From: Natrarchaeobius chitinivorans | Lineage (GTDB): Archaea; Halobacteriota; Halobacteria; Halobacteriales; Natrialbaceae | Length of the DNA stretch: 64,000 bases | Assembly: GCF_003841505.1 (NCBI RefSeq) | Contig: NZ_REGA01000001.1 | Coordinates: 248,001 to 312,000 of the forward strand | Reading direction: 5' to 3' | Shown: in pieces, positions 60,708 to 64,000 of the stretch | Layout: each line of letters begins with the position of its first letter | Position numbering within the stretch: the first letter of the stretch is position 1 | Translations under genes and position numbers: made by a program | The notes under the pieces: generated by a model | Databases searched by the model: none | Told to the model about the DNA's origin: nothing | What the model saw: only the letters and a program-made list of their open reading frames with translations

Positions 60708-60781
60708 GCCGGTGTAGCTCAGACTGGCAGAGCGAATCCTTCGTAAGGATTAGGTCGAGGGTTCAAATCCCTCCACCGGCT
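60708..60781 (+). tRNA. tRNA-Thr (CGT)
   Basis: 74 nt without an intron. The acceptor stem is GCCGGTG/CACCGGC with discriminator T. The anticodon stem-loop AATCC-TTCGTAA-GGATT gives anticodon CGT, which reads the threonine codon ACG. The T arm is GAGGGTTCAAATCCCTC. CCA is not encoded. Copies of its 3' end follow downstream. Confidence 0.95.
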
Positions 60782-60819
60782 TGCCTTCTGCGACGAACGT
60801 CACGTGAGGAGCGAAGCAA

Positions 60820-60922
60820 GCCGTGGAGGATTTGAATCAGGGAGGAGCGTGCTCCGACCGTGTTCAAATCCCTCCGGACATGGCTCAAAGCTCTCTCCCC
60901 GTGGTTCAAATCCCGCCACGGC
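60820..60922. repeat. Hairpin built from tRNA-Thr 3'-end copies
   Basis: The outer arms GCCGTGG (60820-60826) and CCACGGC (60916-60922) enclose an inverted T-arm copy GGAGGATTTGAA (60825-60836) and a forward copy TTCAAATCCCTCC (60863-60875). A third T-arm-like GTGGTTCAAATCCCGCC lies at 60901-60917. The inverted copy is followed by TCAGGGAG, as in the tRNA-Met array. Confidence 0.8.
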
Positions 60923-61395
60923 TGTTCCTCCGAGCCTTGCCTCGAGCCACCGCCGCCGTATTGCCTGGCAACGTACCGAGACTGAATCGACCGATACCGT
61001 CGTCGTACACACCGCCTCCACAACTGAGAGGGTCGAACACGTTACGCCTCATTCCAAAGAATTATTAGATATTGCCAATAACTATAATTTGCCCATCCAG
61101 GCGATTTCGTCTGGCGGCAGCCCCCACCCGCTTGCCATTCCATCACCCCACCCCCCAAGAATAGCCCGCGGCTGGGGAAGCGATCGACGAGGGACCTGTT
61201 CCCCCCTCGTTTCTATCCATTTTCGTAGAACCCGCCGTCCGTCCAAAGCGGGTCGTCCGAGAAACCAGACCATACTGCCCAAAGCAGTCTCAGATCCGCC
61301 GAAATATGGCGACCTTATCCGCGAGGACGGAATCGTCGAAACGAGTATTCGTCCCCTTTGATCGTCCGGTTTCGTCGACAGTTCACCTCGGTTCA
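60923..61395. other. Intergenic region of unusual composition
   Basis: 473 bp without a convincing gene, between the tRNA-Thr repeats and the acyltransferase. An AT-rich island (about 61055-61095, containing ATTATTAGATATTGCC) is followed by C-rich runs (61138-61160, 61198-61207). Short open frames on both strands lack family resemblance. It may be decayed mobile-element DNA. Confidence 0.5.
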
Positions 61396-62181
61396 ATGAA
61401 CTATATCTGGGACGATGTCGACCCCTGCGATACAGTGACCCTCGAGACCGTCCTGGAACGTTCGCTTTCGGTCCTCGGCTATCCGCCGGCGGCGTACGAA
61501 CTGGTCGGTCGGTTCTCCGACTCGATGGCGCTCGAGATCGCGCCGTCGGCCCGGATTTCGAAGGGATGTCTGCTCCGTGGCGCGGTGGATCTCGGTCCGC
61601 GGACGCGACTGAGCCGGGGGTGTGTACTCAACGGAGACGTCTCCGTCGGGCGGGGGACCAACCTCGAACCGAACTGCGATCTCGTCGGCGATGTCGACGT
61701 CGGGCGGTACTGTGCGATCGCCAGACGGTGTACGTTCCAGGAGACGAACCACGAGACGACGAAGCCAGCGATGCAGATCCGCCTCTACGACGAACTCCTC
61801 GAGAGCGACCTCCCGCCGACGTCCGCTGGGCCGATCGAGGTCGGAAACGACGTCTGGATCGGCACCCGGGCGACGATCCTTTCAGGCGTAACGATCGGCG
61901 ACGGCGCTATCGTCGGCGCGGGATCGATCGTCACCGACGACGTCGAACCGTACTCGATCGTCGCTGGCGTCCCCGCCGAGCGGATCAAGTGGCGATTTCC
62001 CGAGGACGTGCGGGAGAAACTCCGCTCGCTCGCGTGGTGGGAGTGGGACGAGGAGACGATCCGAGCGAACAAGGAGTTCTTCGAGCGCGAACTGCGAGAG
62101 CCAGAAGACGTTCCGGTCGTCGGATCCGAGGACGAGACAGGAAACCGAGAACCGATAGTGCAGCCATCGGCCACGCTGTAG
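61396..62181 (+). CDS. Left-handed beta-helix acyltransferase (hexapeptide repeat)
   Basis: 261 aa from MNYIWDDVDPCDTVTLETV. After about 75 N-terminal residues a series of hexapeptide repeats forms a left-handed beta-helix (ALEIAPSARISKGCLLRGAVDLGPRTRLSRGCVLNGDVSVGRGTNLEPN...). The active-site His and typical acetyltransferase end appear in IEVGNDVWIGTRATILSGVTIGDGAIVGAGSIVTDDVEPYSIVAGVPAERIKWRFP. It probably acetylates a sugar or related acceptor in glycan synthesis; the acceptor is unknown. A 30-codon upstream extension is not used. Confidence 0.9.
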   Translation: MNYIWDDVDPCDTVTLETVLERSLSVLGYPPAAYELVGRFSDSMALEIAPSARISKGCLLRGAVDLGPRTRLSRGCVLNGDVSVGRGTNLEPNCDLVGDVDVGRYCAIARRCTFQETNHETTKPAMQIRLYDELLESDLPPTSAGPIEVGNDVWIGTRATILSGVTIGDGAIVGAGSIVTDDVEPYSIVAGVPAERIKWRFPEDVREKLRSLAWWEWDEETIRANKEFFERELREPEDVPVVGSEDETGNREPIVQPSATL

Positions 62182-62216
62182 CGGCGCCAGGCGAATCCCG
62201 AATCCGGAGCCTGCGA

Positions 62217-62921
62217 TCAGAGCAGCGCCGACAGCGCCAGGACGACCGCGAACGCGAGAATCGGGTAATCCACCCTCGAGAACGACAGCGGCGGGAGCGT
62301 CGGGTTCCACGCGAAACACCGTGCCTGCAGGGCGAGACTGAGCCGATCGGCTCGCTCGAACGCTCGCGTCAGGCCCAACAGTCCGATCGTGCTCAGCCGC
62401 TCGAGTGCCCCTCGTTCGGTTCCGAGTCTGACGGCCATGGCTTCGCGGATGGTACGGAGGTCGCCCCGGAGGACGGGCAAGAATCGAAAGACGAGCGCGA
62501 CGCCGATACCGAGCATCTGTCCCGGCTTGCCCGGGATCGTCCGCTGGATCGCGCTCCGAGAGTGACGAACCGGCGTCGAGCGCACGTAGGCCGCGCTGAC
62601 GAGGAGAATGAGGAGGACCCGATAGCTGGCCCGCAGGGAGGTGAGTCCGTCCTCGACGTCGATCCAGGGCGACCCGAACGTCACGGCTGCGACCAGAGGC
62701 GCGATAGCGAGGACCACGAGCGCGAACCGGTAGGCGTACAGCGTCTCGAGGAGCCGAACGCGTGCCGCGGCGAGCACGACTCCGGTGACGGCACTGAGAA
62801 CGACCAGGGCGGGCAGACTCGTGTGTGCGAGTGCGGTCGCCGCGAACCCGATCTGGACCGCGAGCTTCGAGCGCGGATCGAGCCGGTGGGCGATCGTCTC
62901 GTCGGGTTCGTACGAGAGCAT
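62217..62921 (-). CDS. bioN: ECF transporter transmembrane protein (BioN/EcfT)
   Basis: 234 aa, MLSYEPDETIAHRLDPRSKLAVQIGFAATALAHTSLPALVVLS.... Six membrane segments; the DPRSKL motif near the start and the C-terminal coupling segment (REAMAVRLGTERGALERLSTIGLLGLTRAFERADRLSLALQARCF) link the S-component to the ATPase. Its start overlaps the bioM stop codon by one base (TGATG). With BioM and BioY it imports biotin. Confidence 0.93.
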   Translation of the reverse strand: MLSYEPDETIAHRLDPRSKLAVQIGFAATALAHTSLPALVVLSAVTGVVLAAARVRLLETLYAYRFALVVLAIAPLVAAVTFGSPWIDVEDGLTSLRASYRVLLILLVSAAYVRSTPVRHSRSAIQRTIPGKPGQMLGIGVALVFRFLPVLRGDLRTIREAMAVRLGTERGALERLSTIGLLGLTRAFERADRLSLALQARCFAWNPTLPPLSFSRVDYPILAFAVVLALSALL

Positions 62922-63619
62922 CAGGGAACCCGGACCGCGACGTCCGCGAGTCCGTCACGTGCCCGCTCTGGCGGCTCGTCCGCGACGATACGGCCGTCCC
63001 GCATGGCGATCACGCGATCGGCCATCTCGAGGACGTCTCGGAGGTCGTGGGTCGCGAGCACGACGCCGGTTCCCTCCGGAGACAGCGACTCGAGGCGGTC
63101 CAGCACGGATCGGCGAGCCGGGTCGTCGAGTCCGGTAAACGGCTCGTCGAGAACGAGATGAGTGGGTTCCATCGCGAGCGCACCGGCGATCGCGATCCGC
63201 GCCTGCTCGCCGCCCGAGAGCGTCGCGATCCGATCGTCGCCGCGGCCGCCCATGTTTACCGCCTCGAGGGCGACCGCGACTCGGCGGTCGATCTCCTCGC
63301 GCGGTAAGCCGAGGTTTTCGGGGCCGAACGCGATGTCCGCGCCGACGGTGGCAGCGACGAACTGGTCCCGGGGGTGTTGAAAGACCATGCCGACGCTCGA
63401 GCGGGCCGCGATCAGATCAGCCTCGACCGGTCGGCCGTCGACGAGGACCGATCCCTCGTCGGGCGAGAGCAGTCCGTTGCAGTGGCGCAACAGCGTCGTC
63501 TTCCCGCTGCCGTTGGCTCCGGCGAGGACGACGAACTCGCCGTCGTCGATCGACAGCGAGAGATCGGAGAGGACCGGAACGTCCTCGAAGGCGTACGAGA
63601 CGGATCGGAATTCGATCAT
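62921..63619 (-). CDS. bioM: ECF transporter ATP-binding protein (BioM/EcfA)
   Basis: 232 aa. Walker A LAGANGSGKTTLLRHCNGLL, the Q loop GMVFQHPRDQFVAATVGADIAFGPENLGL, the signature LSGGEQARIAIAGAL, Walker B LVLDEPFTGLDDPAR and the H loop VLATHDLRDVLEMAD are all present. The FQ-x2-D/Q and FGPEN segments are typical of ECF ATPases. It lies 12 bp after bioY. Confidence 0.94.
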   Translation of the reverse strand: MIEFRSVSYAFEDVPVLSDLSLSIDDGEFVVLAGANGSGKTTLLRHCNGLLSPDEGSVLVDGRPVEADLIAARSSVGMVFQHPRDQFVAATVGADIAFGPENLGLPREEIDRRVAVALEAVNMGGRGDDRIATLSGGEQARIAIAGALAMEPTHLVLDEPFTGLDDPARRSVLDRLESLSPEGTGVVLATHDLRDVLEMADRVIAMRDGRIVADEPPERARDGLADVAVRVP

Positions 63620-63631
63620 CGTCGCTCGGGA

Positions 63632-64000
63632 TTACGGCCGGACCTGTGTAATCCGTTTGCTCTTGACGATAGCGACCGCCGCGACCATCTTGAGCAGGTC
63701 GCCAACGAGGAACGGAACCATCCCCATGGCGACCGCCTCCAGGAGTTCGAGTTCGAGCAGCCAGGCCATGTAGCCGACGCCCATCCCGTAGATGACGACC
63801 ATCGATGCGACGAGCGCGACGACGACGATCGGAAGGGGTTGCTCGGCGGGGTCGCGTAGCTCGGTTCCGCGGTGGACCATAACTCCGATCAGCCACGCCG
63901 CAACCACGTACCCCCAGAGGTAGCCCCCGGTCTGGCCGAACAGAATTCCGATCCCGCTTTTCATCTCTGCGAACACCGGGAGACCGACCGCACCGGCGGT
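63632..64000 (-). CDS. bioY: Biotin ECF transporter S-component BioY (partial)
   Basis: 123 codons to the window end; the N-terminal part lies beyond 64000. The visible part reads VGLPVFAEMKSGIGILFGQTGGYLWGYVVAAWLIG, matching the BioY signature near the substrate site. Three further hydrophobic segments and KSKRITQVRP at the C-terminus follow. It binds biotin and works with BioM and BioN encoded directly downstream. An internal GTG at 63976 is not the true start. Confidence 0.92.
   Translation of the reverse strand, partial: TAGAVGLPVFAEMKSGIGILFGQTGGYLWGYVVAAWLIGVMVHRGTELRDPAEQPLPIVVVALVASMVVIYGMGVGYMAWLLELELLEAVAMGMVPFLVGDLLKMVAAVAIVKSKRITQVRP

Noticed and set aside
61198-61219. Replication origin (origin recognition box)
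   Set aside because: Only one weak match to a box on the minus strand, with no inverted partner and no orc1/cdc6 gene in the window.

Overview
The window is chromosomal DNA from a halophilic archaeon. It is GC-rich, its predicted proteins are very acidic (long Asp/Glu linkers, low Lys), and its core genes are archaeal: L44e, S27e, aIF2-alpha, Nop10, PAC2, Dph5, Trm5 and MfnA. Exported proteins carry Tat (twin-arginine) signals and promoters are TATA-type. The gene content fits the class Halobacteria, probably the Natrialba/Natrinema/Haloterrigena branch; the branch is an inference from general resemblance.

Layout. 1-2.9 kb: translation and ribosome-biogenesis operon (L44e, S27e, aIF2-alpha, Nop10, PAC2). 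2.6-8.4 kb: small conserved proteins, shikimate dehydrogenase, pyruvate kinase, a GYD protein. 8.4-18.1 kb: winged-helix regulator, membrane-anchored serine hydrolase, methionyl-tRNA synthetase, sodium-dependent transporter, multi-PAS histidine kinase. 18.5-30 kb: MfnA decarboxylase, PEP synthase, PhzF protein, Bat-type regulator, MTA phosphorylase, MATE exporter, a P-type ATPase. 30-42 kb: phosphoribosyltransferase, ThiC, NfeD, sugar nucleotidyltransferase, small regulators, saccharopine-dehydrogenase-like protein, second MATE, Lrp regulator, class IV aminotransferase, two membrane proteins and the initiator tRNA-Met. 43-50 kb: a complete dipeptide-type ABC importer. 50-54.5 kb: Hpt, CoaBC, a flavoprotein, Dph5. 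54.7-58.3 kb: a DtxR-family regulator and a ZnuABC-type metal importer sharing one operator sequence. 58.6-62 kb: RidA, Rieske protein, Trm5, tRNA-Thr(CGT), hexapeptide acyltransferase. 62.2-64 kb: biotin ECF transporter BioN-BioM-BioY, cut by the window end.

The most unusual content lies between the genes. (1) A family of about 80-bp hairpin elements, at least ten clear copies, has ends TACGG...CCGTA and in most copies is flanked by a 3-bp direct repeat TGA or TCA. In seven of the ten clear copies one TGA is the stop codon of the neighbouring gene, so the element appears to enter TGA stop codons and regenerate them by target duplication. (2) A second, 108-bp element is present twice with 3-bp duplications TAA and TGA. 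One copy sits in frame inside the N-terminal cysteine domain of the P-type ATPase and adds 37 codons. (3) Downstream of both tRNA genes lie inverted and direct copies of the tRNA T-arm/acceptor end, arranged as hairpins with a shared linker. (4) Three copies of an operator TTAGA-N4-TCTAA mark the metal regulon; the third has no recognised gene behind it.

No CRISPR array, intact transposase, integrase or rRNA gene was seen.
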